Part shown: in pieces, positions 1 through 8,265 of the stretch
Layout of the letters: the number at the start of each line of letters is the position of its first letter
How positions within the stretch are numbered: position 1 is the stretch's first letter
Assembly: GCA_965198185.1 (NCBI GenBank)
Contig: CBDAOU010000002.1
Coordinates: 1,736,001 to 1,800,000, forward strand
Length of the DNA: 64,000 nt
Direction of reading: 5' to 3'
From: JAJECS01 sp965198185
GTDB taxonomy: Bacteria > Chloroflexota > UBA11872
Translations under genes and position numbers: made by a program
Notes under the pieces: generated by a model
Seen by the model: only the letters and a program-made list of their open reading frames with translations
What the model was told of the DNA's origin: nothing
Databases searched by the model: none

Positions 1-789
1 CTCATCGCCGAACGTCCCCGCCTCGTGCTCCCGCCGGTAGAGCTCGTACGAGGCCGCTTCGCCCCGCTGGTCATACGCCACCGTCACCGTCCCCGGCGTC
101 GTCCCCGTGCCCAGCAGGTACGAGGTCACCGCGTAGTCCGCAAAGCACGTCAGGAACAGGTATTCCTCCGACAGCCCGCCCCGCGCAATCGCCAGGAAGT
201 TGGACTTGGCTGTCTCGCGATAGTCCGGGAAAACCACTTCCATCGTCGCCGCGAATAATGCTTCCAGATGGCTTCGCTCTGGGACCGCTTCGTTCGCCCC
301 GAGCTGTAGCCAGAACCTGATGGTGTCCGCCCGCTGCTCCGCGGTGCGGGCGATGCCGCGCCACCCGCAGCGCACGGTGTCCCCGCCCGCCATCCCTCGT
401 ATCGCCAGGTGCACCGGCGACGCCCCCGCCACGTGCAAGCCCTGCTCGAGAACGTCCTCCACCGTCGCCAGGGGATCCGGGGAGACGAACATACCGCCGC
501 TCGAGCGGCTACCAGCTGGATCTCCCGCTACGGCGCGCTCGCGGGTTGAGGCAGGATCGACCGAGGAATCAACGGAGGGAGTGTGGACGGCTGCCGCTGC
601 CGGCGAGTCTTCAACTGTCACCTGGGTCGCCGGCCCAAGATCGGCCCCTCCGCTACCGGTGCTGGCTGCAATCGCCGCCACAAGCAGCAGCACCGTAATC
701 CACCGAGCTGGCGGCACCGGCCACCGCCGGGCACGAGGCGTGGCGGCCGTGCCTGCTGGCCGTCTCGGCCGGCGTAGGCGGCGCATCAT
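1..789 (-). CDS. Large secreted protein of unknown function, partial (runs off left edge)
   Basis: The frame is open from an ATG at 789 down to base 1, giving 263 residues with no stop, so the C-terminus lies outside the window. The N-terminus has an arginine-rich stretch followed by a hydrophobic core (WITVLLLVAAIAAS, about residues 28-41), which reads as a Sec signal peptide. A low-complexity Ala/Ser/Pro linker follows, and from about residue 110 an ordered domain with motifs such as SPVHLAIRGM, RCGWRGIARTAEQR and GGLSEEYLFLTCFADY. I do not recognise a catalytic family; the layout resembles secreted proteins of sponge-associated Chloroflexota. Its ATG overlaps the TGA of the upstream leucine-rich gene by 4 bases, so the two are probably translated together. 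Confidence 0.72.
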   Translation of the reverse strand, partial: MMRRLRRPRRPAGTAATPRARRWPVPPARWITVLLLVAAIAASTGSGGADLGPATQVTVEDSPAAAAVHTPSVDSSVDPASTRERAVAGDPAGSRSSGGMFVSPDPLATVEDVLEQGLHVAGASPVHLAIRGMAGGDTVRCGWRGIARTAEQRADTIRFWLQLGANEAVPERSHLEALFAATMEVVFPDYRETAKSNFLAIARGGLSEEYLFLTCFADYAVTSYLLGTGTTPGTVTVAYDQRGEAASYELYRREHEAGTFGDE

Positions 790-1298
790 CCTGGCTCGCA
801 CGCCGGCAGCCCGAGGCTGCCAAGATCGTTGTCTGGAACCTTGTGCAGGGCAGGCGGAATGCACCCTGTGAGTTGATCGCCGCCGAGGTATAGAACCTCC
901 AAGTTCACCAACTGGCTCAGCTCCGCCGGGATCGGACCCGTGAGTTCGTTGTCACTCAGGTCCAGATGGGTCAAGTTGGTCAGTTGACCCAGTTCCGCCG
1001 GGATGCTTCCGTGGAGATCGTTGCGGGGCAGCGATACGCGGGTGAGCTCGGACAAGCCGCTCAATTCGGCGGGAATCGCGCCCGCTAAGCGACGCTCGGG
1101 GAGCGCAGGCACACGAGTGCGCCCACCCAGAAGTGCCAGAATTTTCCACTCGGATATGTGGTGCACGGGTCCCCAATCCGGCAAGGGACTGCCGACGAAC
1201 ACGTCTCGCCGTCGCAACAGCATCTCGTGGTCGCGCACTTGATTCGCGCATGCGTTCAGATAGCTCACAACGACCCCAACCCAATTAGCTCGACGCAC
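786..1298 (-). CDS. Small leucine-rich repeat protein
   Basis: The 170-residue product has about four plant/bacterial-type leucine-rich repeats between residues 70 and 150, with the consensus GSIPAELGQLTNLTHLDLSD and a closing TGCIPPALHKVP cap. These repeats usually mediate protein binding at the cell surface. No signal peptide is visible. The N-terminal part (YLNACANQVRDHEMLLRRRD) looks like the capping segment that normally precedes such repeats inside a larger exported protein. The start overlaps the end of the upstream beta-propeller gene by 14 bases, and the stop overlaps the next start by 4 bases. It may therefore be a module that once was, or still is by frameshifting, the C-terminal part of the propeller lipoprotein. 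Confidence 0.7.
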   Translation of the reverse strand: MRRANWVGVVVSYLNACANQVRDHEMLLRRRDVFVGSPLPDWGPVHHISEWKILALLGGRTRVPALPERRLAGAIPAELSGLSELTRVSLPRNDLHGSIPAELGQLTNLTHLDLSDNELTGPIPAELSQLVNLEVLYLGGDQLTGCIPPALHKVPDNDLGSLGLPACEPG

Positions 1299-2841
1299 CT
1301 GGAACCTCCGCTTCGCGGTTGCCTAAGGCTTCCAGCTTGCCGTTACCCGTGCGTCCCACCACGAGCCGAGCGTCACTGCCGTCCGGAGCCACGGTGAACA
1401 GCACTATCTGGTACGACCGATCGGCGCTGGCCGACATGCGGCCAACATCCACGTTTTCGATGATGCGCCGGTCTTTGTTGAACGACGCCCCGTCAAACTC
1501 ACCCACCACCGCGATCCGGGAGCCGTCGGGCGACCACGCGGCCCTCGCCAATCCTGCCCCTTGCACCCCTGCAACAGACCACGACCCAATCCGATCCCCG
1601 TCAACGGTCACGACACACATGCGGACGCCACATCGAAACAGGATGTGACCGCCGCCCGGCGACCACGAAATTGGGATAAACCACGGAATGCCCGGGTACT
1701 TCCAATCGACCTCTTCATCGCTTAATCGTGCGATCACTGTTGCATCTGCTCCATCAGCCGAAACCGTAACGACGGCAATGTCGGGGCCCTCGATCCGCAT
1801 CAACGCAAGGCGCCTACCATCAGGCGACCACGAGACTCCACCGAGACTTCCCGATATCCGCCGCAAACTCGATCCATCACGTGCGACCGTGTACACCCCC
1901 CACGATCCTGCGACCTTAGTCGCCCAAGGTTCGGGATAATTACCTCCCTCTACCTCAACTCTTTCCCGTACAGTCTCGTAGACTAGAAACGCCAACCGAT
2001 CGCCACTCGGCGACCATTTCACAGGATAATCTGCGAACCTAGGCATATACCGCTGATCGTAATCGAATCTATAAAGATCCGACTCACGCAACAGCCTGGT
2101 GGGATCAAGATCACCACCCATAACAGACATAATTCGGATTTCTCGCCCAAATTGATTCTCATTACCGTCCAGATCCGCGAAATAAGCAATGGATTCACCG
2201 TCCGGCGACCATACCGGGAAGTATTCATCATAGGGATTTATGGTCAACCATTCGTCCAACGTACCGTCAATATCAAGAGCTGCCAGATTGAAACGCAGCT
2301 TCTCCACAGATTGTCGATCAATCTCACGACCGCCTCCCACAGGTTGCTGCATTCGCTGGCCGGCCTCCCCAACATCCATCCTAAATGCACATACAGTCGA
2401 GTAAGCGATCCTAAGTCCATCCGGCGATAAATCGGAGTGCCAGTAATTATGATAGTAAAACTCCGATGCATCTTCGGTGATGAGAGGCGACACTATTTTG
2501 GCATCGCGATCAACGACATGCGCAGTCAAGCCACTTCCCGAATCAAATCGTGAAAATAATAGCTGTCGTCCGTCAGGACCCCACGCCACCATATACTCAA
2601 GCGAGGCCTCTGGGATAAAGTGCATATCCCTATCACTCTTCGCATCAACCGCTCGTCCGACACTCTGTTGCGCCAAAGTGCAAGGCTCATCACCGATCTT
2701 TCGCAAAGTCATCTCCTGATCAAACGCAACCATACATCCGGCAGCGCTCACCAGTACCACGCACAGAAGTGGCGTCACCAGCTGGGTGATATTCGTATCA
2801 CGCACAATATGCGCCGACAATCTACGCCTGATATAAAGCAT
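1285..2841 (-). CDS. TolB-like WD40/PD40 beta-propeller lipoprotein
   Basis: The product has 518 residues. A lipoprotein signal peptide ends at Cys36 (VVLVSAAGC), so the protein should be membrane-anchored outside the cytoplasm. The body carries seven WSPDG-type motifs (VAWGPDGRQLLF, SDLSPDGLRIAY, PVWSPDGESIAY, VKWSPSGDRLAF, VSWSPDGRRLAL, ISWSPGGGHILF, AAWSPDGSRIAV), which fits a seven-bladed PD40 propeller as in TolB. Such propellers bind proteins or ligands; the partner is unknown. The start overlaps the upstream metzincin gene by 20 bases and the end overlaps the leucine-rich gene by 14, so this is one operon. The DNA between about 1950 and 2841 is much more AT-rich than the housekeeping genes, suggesting a different origin. 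Confidence 0.75.
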   Translation of the reverse strand: MLYIRRRLSAHIVRDTNITQLVTPLLCVVLVSAAGCMVAFDQEMTLRKIGDEPCTLAQQSVGRAVDAKSDRDMHFIPEASLEYMVAWGPDGRQLLFSRFDSGSGLTAHVVDRDAKIVSPLITEDASEFYYHNYWHSDLSPDGLRIAYSTVCAFRMDVGEAGQRMQQPVGGGREIDRQSVEKLRFNLAALDIDGTLDEWLTINPYDEYFPVWSPDGESIAYFADLDGNENQFGREIRIMSVMGGDLDPTRLLRESDLYRFDYDQRYMPRFADYPVKWSPSGDRLAFLVYETVRERVEVEGGNYPEPWATKVAGSWGVYTVARDGSSLRRISGSLGGVSWSPDGRRLALMRIEGPDIAVVTVSADGADATVIARLSDEEVDWKYPGIPWFIPISWSPGGGHILFRCGVRMCVVTVDGDRIGSWSVAGVQGAGLARAAWSPDGSRIAVVGEFDGASFNKDRRIIENVDVGRMSASADRSYQIVLFTVAPDGSDARLVVGRTGNGKLEALGNREAEVPGASS

Positions 2842-5584
2842 ATATCACCATGATGTCCAATGGATGCGGCGAGCAGGACGGAATCTGTTCCAACTCTAAT
2901 ATGCCTCGCCCAGCTGCCCGGAGATTTATGCCCTTATAGCTCATCACTGATTCACGAACGATAGGGTGATTATCAATGACTGTCTTGCCGGAATCATGAC
3001 CATTGGGTCCAAGTCTTGCCCAATTGTCATGTGAAGTCCCACCTGCGATGCCAATAACATGACCAGCTTCGTGCACTAGCGTTGAATATATCCGCGAATA
3101 TACCGGGCGGACCACCGCTCCTACTGGGTCGGGGTCCATAGCGTCATCGAGGCAAGTATTGAAGCTCACACCGGCGCTAATATCAGGCGGAAGAACGGCA
3201 ACATTGCCGGGGATCAGAATGTCTGTACGCAGTCCCCGGCTCTCATGTTTCCCGCTGGGTGATGCGCATTCGTGTCCATACGTTCCAAGGAAAATACATG
3301 AAGCCAGGCCGAGGTGTCTCGCAAGCTGCGGGAATATCATGACGGCTTTCAAATCTCGTATATGTGGATTATCCATATTAACCACGACTACTTCGTTCGC
3401 TTCGATATCAGCACGTGTGGCAGCAGTAAATGGGTCTGTATCCTGTTGCTCGGTTTCAGCATCCGTGAAATAGTCCATGTTCTCTAGCAATTTCAATAGC
3501 GCATTAACTTCGGATAGCGTCAATGGATTGCCGATCCGGTCCTGATGCCTCTCAGCTATCTTTCTACGGACTGTCTCGAAGTCAGCGCAGTCCCCGTCTT
3601 CACGCGTCATGGCAACGAGCCCGTCAGTGGCAGATTCCCACTGCTCTAGAGCGTGTTCTATTAGACTCGTCCACCTCATCTTGATATCATTGACTTTCTT
3701 CCCCAATGTATCGGCTGGGAGCTCGTCCTCATCAGGGAATGAACCGAAGCATACGCGGTATCCGTAAGTCCTAGGATTAACATATTCCATATCATTGAGC
3801 GTTGACCTAAGGGGAAACGTTGCTATTCGTTCGTCGTTTCTCGGGGATCTATCGGAAACCCACACATATGTCTCGCGGGCAGATCCGAATCTATCGGCCC
3901 CCTTAGTATAAGTGAGATATATTCCATAGATGCTATAGAGTTCGAGTTCGCCATCGCCTATTGCCTGGGTGATGTAAGTGGGCTGATTCTGAAGTGGGCT
4001 GACCTCGAGCTCTTTCCACGGCTCACTGTTGATGGCGTTACTGTCGTACGGTGATTCCGGCTTCCAGAGGGAGTCCGGGTCTGTGTGGTCGCCCAGAAGT
4101 TTACGATAATGGATAAAATACGACGTTGCGCCTTCGACGCTGGGCCACCGCACCTCGGCAACGATCTGGCCTCCAGTATTTCTTCTTGCGCCATTGATAC
4201 TGAGAATCGGGTTGTCGACGACAGTGACCGTGCCGGCCTTGCTAGAGGAAAAGTTGCCAGTAGTATCTACTGCCGTGACCGTGTAGGTGACGCTTGGGTT
4301 TCCGGAACCGACTAAGTCTCGCTCTAATGGGATCATGATAAACTGCAATGAGGTCGATTTCAAGCCTATCGTTATACCCCCTACGATCTTTTTGATCAGA
4401 TAGCTGTTAGAGTTAGCCACGCCATCCCATTCAAGGCGAATCTCCTGACCAGGCAGAGGCCGAGCAGTGACCTCGGGTGACGCGAGCTTGGATCGCCCCG
4501 CTGTGCCTTGGATTTCGACCGACCAGGCTCCGGCGATCCGGCCATCGAACAGGCGACGGCCTCTCAGGTCATACGTCGTGCCGTTATCGAGATCGGAGAA
4601 CGTATGTGCGGTCTCAGTCGCCGGACGAACGGCGCCGGCCGCGTAATCGTCGTCGCGCGGCCAACTTGCATTCGGAGCGAGGATCTGAACCTGGACCTGC
4701 GCTAGGGGAGGCACAGTGCTGAAGCGCGTAGTGGAACGGCTGGCGCCTTGGCTGTCGGCATCGCTGCCGAGGGCCGTCCAGCGGAGAGTGAGTTCGCCAT
4801 CGCCAGAGTCCACGCCGAGTAGCGTCAGTTGCTTGGGTCTGACGTTGATCGTGACGCTGCGCGTGATCGGTCCACCCGTACCGGTGGCACTCAGTGTGTA
4901 GGTTGTTCGACTTGAGGGAGTGACGCTGCGGCTGCCCGCGACATTGGCCGTCACCGTGCCGATGCCCTGGTCAATGCTCACGCTCGTCGCATTGGTGGTC
5001 GTCCACGACAGCGTGCTGGTGCCTCCCGGGTCGATGGTCGTGGGATCGGCCGAGATGCTCCCCGTCACTTGCCCCGGCACGCAAGCGCCAGTGGTCGCCG
5101 AGGTGGTGGCCGGCGCGCTCCACTGCGCCAAGTGCGTCGTGCCGTCACCGAAGGCGCTGACGCCGAACTCATAGGCCGTCTCGCAAATCAGCTCGTCCAC
5201 CGTGTGCGACATGACCGTGAGCCTGTCGTCGTCCGTGGTCCAGCCGCTCGTCCCGCTGGCCCGGTATTCCACCCGGTATTTCGTCGCATGTGCCACGGCA
5301 TTCCAGCTCAGCGGGACGCTCCTGTCCGTCACCGTCCCCGCTGCCAGGTTCGTCGGCGCCGGCGATGACCGCGGCCAGGGACCGCATGGGGCGCCAGCGA
5401 ATTGCCGCGCCGCGGGCGGTGGATATGGAAATGGAAATGTACGCGCGTCGCATGGCGTCGGCCGTCGTAGGTCGTGGGGCGCAGCCCATCTCCGCCGACT
5501 CTCCGCGTCCAAGCCGGCGTTGCCTCGACCGGACATTGGCTGACTGCCCCTCACGATGGCCGTCCCAGATCCTCCACGCCGCAC
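2822..5584 (-). CDS. Fibronectin type III protein with C-terminal metzincin-like protease domain
   Basis: The open frame gives 920 residues. Fibronectin type III-like beta-sandwich domains occupy about residues 75-165 and 255-480, with an Ig-like TTYTLSATGTGG segment between. The C-terminal third carries a zinc-protease helix HEAGHVIGIAGGTSH near residue 836 and a Met-turn SVMSYKGI near residue 878, the two hallmarks of metzincins. The third zinc ligand is odd: the usual HExxHxxGxxH has Gly at the last His, with a His four residues later. No signal peptide is in frame. The first 70 residues are encoded by a recurring leader sequence, so the start is uncertain and export may be impaired. The 2822-4400 part is AT-rich for this window. 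The gene overlaps the next by 20 bases. Confidence 0.65.
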   Translation of the reverse strand: MRRGGSGTAIVRGSQPMSGRGNAGLDAESRRRWAAPHDLRRPTPCDARTFPFPYPPPAARQFAGAPCGPWPRSSPAPTNLAAGTVTDRSVPLSWNAVAHATKYRVEYRASGTSGWTTDDDRLTVMSHTVDELICETAYEFGVSAFGDGTTHLAQWSAPATTSATTGACVPGQVTGSISADPTTIDPGGTSTLSWTTTNATSVSIDQGIGTVTANVAGSRSVTPSSRTTYTLSATGTGGPITRSVTINVRPKQLTLLGVDSGDGELTLRWTALGSDADSQGASRSTTRFSTVPPLAQVQVQILAPNASWPRDDDYAAGAVRPATETAHTFSDLDNGTTYDLRGRRLFDGRIAGAWSVEIQGTAGRSKLASPEVTARPLPGQEIRLEWDGVANSNSYLIKKIVGGITIGLKSTSLQFIMIPLERDLVGSGNPSVTYTVTAVDTTGNFSSSKAGTVTVVDNPILSINGARRNTGGQIVAEVRWPSVEGATSYFIHYRKLLGDHTDPDSLWKPESPYDSNAINSEPWKELEVSPLQNQPTYITQAIGDGELELYSIYGIYLTYTKGADRFGSARETYVWVSDRSPRNDERIATFPLRSTLNDMEYVNPRTYGYRVCFGSFPDEDELPADTLGKKVNDIKMRWTSLIEHALEQWESATDGLVAMTREDGDCADFETVRRKIAERHQDRIGNPLTLSEVNALLKLLENMDYFTDAETEQQDTDPFTAATRADIEANEVVVVNMDNPHIRDLKAVMIFPQLARHLGLASCIFLGTYGHECASPSGKHESRGLRTDILIPGNVAVLPPDISAGVSFNTCLDDAMDPDPVGAVVRPVYSRIYSTLVHEAGHVIGIAGGTSHDNWARLGPNGHDSGKTVIDNHPIVRESVMSYKGINLRAAGRGILELEQIPSCSPHPLDIMVIYALYQA
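5360..5566 (-). repeat. Recurrent leader sequence, copy C
   Basis: Read on the minus strand, this stretch matches two other places in the window (about 6156-6427 minus and 18972-19180 plus). Shared blocks include GGCTTGGACGYGGASAGTCG at one end and GGTCCCTGGCYGCGGTSATC at the other. It lies across the 5' end of the fibronectin/metzincin gene. The other copies sit at the head of a secreted protease gene and next to a transposase relic. The middle is poorly conserved here. Confidence 0.5.
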
Positions 5585-5669
5585 GCGTGGTCTCGCATAC
5601 CCACGACTTAGGGTACATACGCACTGAGTCCACCGGTGATCTTATACCTAAGTGCTTGGTATATTCATA

Positions 5670-5717
5670 CCTACGAAAGGCTCAATACTAAAACCTACGA
5701 TAGACTCAACACTAAAA
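5670..5717 (+). repeat. Two tandem copies of a 24-base AT-rich unit
   Basis: The unit CCTACGAWAGRCTCAAYACT plus AAAA occurs twice back to back (5670-5693 and 5694-5717) with three mismatches. It sits in an AT-rich pocket upstream of the minus-strand secreted-protein genes, in otherwise GC-rich DNA. It could be an operator pair or the edge of an inserted element; nothing in the sequence decides between these. Confidence 0.6.
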
Positions 5718-5828
5718 TTACATCACGCCCACACATCTACGTCAAGTCGCGGTCGGTGACCGTGAGCGGTGGTGGCTTCAGGCTTTCAGCAGCCGTGGAC
5801 AGCGTCGCAACTCCGGCAAGTTCGTCGG

Positions 5829-6146
5829 CTAGCTGTACTGACCACAGAGGTGAGAGACACGGCTGACGGGCGGAAGACCGCCCAGCGAGCCATGGGGACG
5901 TCGCCGGTTATACCACCGGAGCCAGCTGATGAGCGCCCGGGTCCGGTGCGCGCTTGAGCGGTAGGCGAAGGCATAGGCCCACATGTTTAACAGGATTTGG
6001 ATGAAGCGTTCCGCCTTGCCGGTGGTGCGGGGCGTGTAGGGCCGGGTCCGCAGATGCCGCAGCCCGCGCGCCGCACAGTGGAGGCGCCACGCGGCGGAGC
6101 GATAGGTGGAGCCGTTGTCCGTCATCACGGCCCGCACCGGGATCCC
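5829..6146 (-). pseudogene. IS481-family transposase, C-terminal remnant
   Basis: On the minus strand this encodes the second half of an rve-fold integrase core: RAVMTDNGSTYRS (second catalytic Asp region), LRTRPYTPRTTGKAERFIQ (with the third acidic residue, Glu) and the C-terminal YNRRRPHGSLGGLPPVSR. The family protein is normally about 320 residues; only about 105 remain, so it cannot be active. The stop falls in TGTACTGACCACAG, which probably belongs to the terminal inverted repeat. Upstream of residue G-I-P-V the frame enters the recurrent leader sequence, not transposase, so the fusion point is near 6150. Confidence 0.8.
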
Positions 6147-6155
6147 CTGGCGCTT

Positions 6156-6427
6156 CCACCGCGCCTGGCGCCAGGATGCGGGGGTCACCGCAGCCACGGC
6201 CCTCATGGCCCGGCCCAATTGGTCGGACCATCGCGGGCGAATTCGCCGCGACGCCACCGGGCCCTAGTGGCAGCTGCCGCCCGTCGCCCGGTGCCGTGGG
6301 ACGCTGGTTGCCGGCAGCACGCGCCGTCCCCGACTTCCGGGTCCGCACTCGTGGTGCCACAGCGAGTCCCCGCCGACTGTCCACGTCCAAGCCGGTCATG
6401 ACACGGCCGTGAACAATATGGTCGCCC
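6156..6427 (-). repeat. Recurrent leader sequence, copy B, abutting the transposase relic
   Basis: Minus-strand sequence here aligns over most of its length with 18972-19180 on the plus strand. Shared stretches include GTCGGCGGGG, TCGGGGAYKG, CGTGCTGCC, GGCTGCGGTGA and TGGCGCCAGGCRCGGTGG. It carries an extra insert of about 60 bases in its second half. It ends exactly where the IS481 transposase remnant begins, so either the element inserted into a leader or a deletion joined them. No intact secreted-protein gene follows it. Confidence 0.6.
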
Positions 6428-6897
6428 ATCAAGATTCTCGCCCTTGGCGCCACCGCGCTCCGCCCGTGCGTGACGTCAGGCCCCATGGCTTGCTTGAGCG
6501 GCGAGTCAAACGCAACGGTGCGATCCTGTCAATCGGCGTCGCAGGCGATCATTTGGCATCGGCTCGAGGAATCCAGGACGTTGGAGACTTCGAGGCGGGC
6601 TCCGAGTGCTGGATCTCGCCTGAAGACGGCCGCATTCTGGATTTCGCGATGACTCCGGCGAGGGGCGTGCGAGTTCGTCCACCGAACCATCGCAAGTGAG
6701 TTGGCCGGAATCGTCAGTTGTCGGGGCGTGGAGAGGTCGCACCGACGCATTCTGATGCGCCGGTGCCGAAGGCGACGGCCAGCTGGGGATGCCGTCGGCC
6801 GTCCCCCGTCGCGACTTGGCACCTCGGGTGTCCTCGTCCCGGGACGAAGCGACGGGTGGGGCTCATCTCGGTGGCCTCTGCGACTGGACTTTGGCAA
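6428..6897. other. Non-coding or decayed stretch
   Basis: About 470 bases lie between the leader copy and the second transposase relic. Short open frames exist on both strands (for example 6409-6699 plus, 6529-6897 minus), but none shows a recognisable domain, a convincing start or neighbours that would support it. I see nothing else here. Confidence 0.4.
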
Positions 6898-7171
6898 CTA
6901 CAAGGACTTGGGCGGGCATGCGGCCGTGGGTGCGGCGCCGAGTGTGGGCGCGGTCATGGTTTTGTGCTGGAGGTCGTAGGCTGGATTGGTGCGCCCGGGC
7001 GTGAAGCGGGGGATGAGGGCGCGGGCGAGTGTGGGGCGGTAGCACTCTTCCAATATGGTCTGGTAGACGCGCTCGACGCAGCCGTTGCTCTGAGGGCGCC
7101 GGCGCGGATGCGCGTGTGGCGCATGCTGGCTCGGTGCAGGTAGCGCTGGTGAACTCGCTGGCGCTGTCGGT
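6898..7171 (-). pseudogene. Second IS481-type transposase relic, frameshifted
   Basis: Three consecutive pieces of a transposase core survive in three different minus-strand frames. TDSASEFTSA near 7171-7142 corresponds to the usual D-N-G-x-E-F block, RHTRIRAGA is in a second frame, and RPQSNGCVERVYQTILEECY is in the frame that ends at 6898. The last block contains the catalytic Glu. At least two indels therefore separate the motifs and the gene is dead. It belongs to a different IS481 subgroup from the relic at 5829, since its SNGCVERVYQTILEEC block differs from GKAERFIQ. From 7172 to 7484 I see no further recognisable coding sequence. Confidence 0.7.
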
Positions 7172-7484
7172 GCTGGCGGCTCGCGGCGCTGGCGGCACCA
7201 GCCGTCCCGGCGGACGGGCTTGCGAGCGGAGACGGAGCGTGGGGGCCGGGCGGAGGCACGGGCTACTCGCGCCGAGAATGGCCGTGGCGCTGGTGCTGAC
7301 GGCGGTGGGGGCCGTCGGCCAGCTTTCGTCCTGCCCGGGGCGTCCCAGGGGGACGTCGCCCAGGCGCAGACCCCGCGGGAGGCGCCGCAGACCACCGCCC
7401 TGTCGCAGGCGCTCGGAGGCGTCGAGGGAACCACGTGAAATAGCCATTAAGTCGCCGTCCCCGTCGCGGAGGAATCCGGGCGTC

Positions 7485-8263
7485 GTGAAGAACTGTGGAC
7501 TGATTGTGGCCGGGGTCGTCGTGCTGATCTTCTCGTGGCAGGCTGTCTGGCTCGCGCTCTCGGTCTGCCAGTGCGTGACCCGCGAGCCGCGGACCCCATC
7601 GGTGCCCCCGGCCGTCACGCCAAGCGTGCCGGCCCGCTCGTTTCGTGGACGATCCTCGCGGACCACGTCAGGGACGGAGGCGCCTTACGTTTCGTCCAGG
7701 TCGTGCTCGACCGGCGGGTCACCGAGGAGAAACTCCGCGATCTGGCCTGGGCCATCAAGCAAGAGAGTCCGCGCCATCGGATCATTCATATCGCGTATTG
7801 GATCGAGGGCATGGACACCCAGACCGCCGCGTGGGCCACCACACGGTTTAGGACGGGCCGCGACCTCTCCCCCAAGATCCACGGACTCACCCCCGACCTA
7901 TTGGCGCGGGCCCTCGCCGAGCTGCCGCCGGGCGCCGCCGAGATCGTCGGGCGCTGGCTGACGGATCAGCTCCCCGGTTTCGCCGGCCTCGTCACGATCT
8001 ATGTCGACGAGCGCGGTACCCCGTTCCTATTCCGCCTAATCCCGAACGGATCCACCCAAACGAACGAGCTTGTCGAGTCGTCCGTGCCGGACGCTCGGCG
8101 GTTCAAATTCATCGGCATTTACCCCGACTTCCATCTGATCGTCGAGGCGGAGCCGGAGGGCAGGCTCCTCTTGTACCGGGGACCCGAGGTCTGGGGCATC
8201 GGACGGCCGGTTACGCCGACCTCGGGAGCGGGCGCTCCGGTGGAACTCTCGGGCGCCGGCTAG
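7485..8263 (+). CDS. Membrane-anchored protein of unknown function with a probable frameshift
   Basis: Two plus-strand frames together look like one gene. From a GTG at 7485 the first frame encodes one transmembrane or signal-anchor segment (NCGLIVAGVVVLIFSWQAVW) and a Pro-rich linker. From about 7630 a second frame encodes an ordered domain of about 200 residues containing VQVVLDRRVTEEKLRDLAWA and IVGRWLTDQLPGFAGLVTIY, ending at 8263. A single lost base between about 7560 and 7630 would join them. Read alone, the second frame can start from GTG at 7535. I do not recognise the domain. It is wedged between transposase relics, so it may be cargo or a decaying gene. Confidence 0.45.
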
Positions 8264-8265
8264 GT

